Source: Lanius collurio (lineage: Eukaryota; Chordata; Aves; Passeriformes; Laniidae). From it: DNA of 64,000 nt. Below, in pieces: positions 63,101 to 64,000 of the stretch. The notes beneath the pieces are model-generated. The model did not search any database and was not told the DNA's origin. It was given only the letters and a program-made list of their open reading frames with translations. The stretch is from contig JACBWW010000002.1 in assembly GCA_020086605.1 (NCBI GenBank), positions 28,230,605-28,294,604 of the forward strand, read 5' to 3'. A program made the position numbers and the translations under genes. Position 1 is the first letter of the stretch; every line of letters begins with the position of its first letter.

Positions 63101-63874
63101 CATAGCATAAAGAAGTTGGCTGCCAGTCATAGGCCTCCAGGTCAGTTTAGCAGCTTATCTGCCAAGTCTTACTTCAAAGGGACAGATGTGTGTTTGAAGT
63201 TGGTAAGCCAGGCCAGCCTTTCAGCATATTCAACACCAAAAGATACCACTGTGGTGCCACCAGTAGCTCCCACAGAGAGCTTGCGTTGCTTTGTCTTCTG
63301 ACCAGACTCCAGGCCAAGCAGATCACTTTTTTCAGGGCAAAGCATCCTGCTACAGATCTAGTGAAAAATTTCATCTGGAATACACTGAGGGGTTTTGCTG
63401 GAACAAAGGGAGTCGGAAAATACAGGTTTGTTTCAGAATCTTGTAGAGGGCTGGAGTTTTTCTGTAGCTTACTGATAATTGATCCCTTGACATGCCTTTC
63501 TCCTGCCCCTTACAGAAATGCTAAGTACATTAGAGAATGGCTAGATATCTGGGAAATGTTTCTCTCCTTAGTCATGGATTGTGTGAAGAGAGGTTACTGT
63601 CTGTAGATGAATAATCCCATCATGAACTTTCAGTCATTCCCATCAAAATTTCATCTGCTGTCACAAGACCAAGCTGTCACTGAAAACTCAGTATTCTTAA
63701 CTATTAAGACTGAATATGGCTAATATACCTAAACTAAATGGTCAAGATACAAAATTTAACTAAATTAAACTGTAGAAATCCAGAAGAAAGTCTTTTGTTA
63801 AAACTGTTTTGGCTGTGCTGCTGCTGCTTGGTGTTCTCGTGCATGCACTCGGTAAGCAGAAATGTGGAAGACTC
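60131..63874 (+). other. AKT3: AKT3 intron, right-hand segment
   Basis: This is mostly AT-rich intronic DNA. A GGA microsatellite lies at 62,470-62,493. The stretch 62,560-63,450 alternates GC-richer and strongly AT-rich parts and contains longer than average open frames (for example 63,014-63,301 on the + strand), possibly a decayed insertion such as an LTR or retrocopy, but I cannot identify it. Confidence 0.6.
62470..62493. repeat. (AGG)8 microsatellite
   Basis: Eight uninterrupted AGG units on the + strand. Confidence 0.95.
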
Positions 63875-64000
63875 TTAGAGGAGGTGAAAAATTTGTGTCA
63901 CTTCTCCCTGATGTGGAACCTGCATTCCCTGGTGAACATCAGTGTAGAAAAATGCATCAGCATCATAACGGGCACTCATCTGCAGCACGGCCCCCGGAAG
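63875..64000 (-). other. Open frame entering from the right edge, minus strand, unidentified
   Basis: From the right edge the minus strand is open for 41 codons to a TAA at 63,875-63,877. The product contains MSARYDADAFFYTDVHQGMQ followed by VPHQGEVTQIFHLL. The first part is GC-richer than the surroundings and uses varied codons, as an exon would. CAG|GTTCCA (minus-strand GT at about 63,916-63,917) could be a weak donor, in which case the exon would end before the stop. The opposite strand is also open here with a hydrophobic stretch, so coding direction is unproven. I do not recognise the protein. It could belong to an antisense nested gene, a retrocopy or nothing. Confidence 0.2.

Noticed and set aside
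12083..64000. Second coding exon of AKT3 (EYIKNWRPRYFLL...)
   Set aside because: I looked for the expected coding sequence and found no match on the + strand; in human this intron is very long, so the exon is expected beyond the window.
1..64000. tRNA, snRNA or other structured RNA genes, CRISPR arrays, bacterial operons
   Set aside because: None of the diagnostic motifs (tRNA B-box with flanking stems, snRNA starts, regularly spaced repeats, Shine-Dalgarno-led gene strings) was seen.

Overview
The window is vertebrate nuclear DNA, almost certainly from a bird. The organism call rests on a chicken-repeat-1 (CR1) LINE at about 50.67-51.27 kb. Its minus strand ends in the short ATTCTGTG/ATTCTTTG-type terminal repeat typical of avian CR1 and still translates into the recognisable C-terminus of the CR1 reverse-transcriptase ORF. 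Two more CR1-type relics are present, at 8.2 kb and 59.1-60.1 kb. No bacterial, phage or organellar gene layout is present, and no complete protein-coding gene lies in the window.

The one firmly identified gene is the 5' end of AKT3 (protein kinase B gamma) on the + strand. Positions 1-720 are a very GC- and CpG-rich island with GC boxes, which fits the AKT3 promoter and a non-coding first exon. A 5'-UTR intron of roughly 11 kb follows. Exon 2 (about 11,928-12,082) has a good acceptor, an upstream in-frame stop, the start codon at 12,037, 46 coding bases and a canonical GTAAGT donor. These encode the first 15 residues of the PH domain, matching human AKT3 as I remember it and differing from AKT1 and AKT2. 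The next coding exon (Glu17 onward) was not found, so the remaining 52 kb appears to be the first coding-sequence intron, running off the right edge.

That intron is AT-rich and repeat-poor. It holds an antisense avian CR1, a much older antisense CR1-type element, microsatellites and T/G-rich tracts, a 50-nt pure polypyrimidine run, two 39-bp tandem duplications, a 16-bp tandem repeat and a 400-base assembly gap (23,617-24,016). Nearly all open frames in it are short and look like chance.

A few spots deserve testing. One is a 45-nt in-frame cassette-exon candidate with strong splice sites at 32.34 kb. Another is a minus-strand exon-like block with an excellent acceptor at 48.06-48.30 kb. A minus-strand open frame enters from the right edge. 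Two dense non-coding blocks (about 40.93-41.47 kb and 57.43-57.56 kb) look like possible conserved regulatory elements. I found no evidence of a novel multi-gene system.
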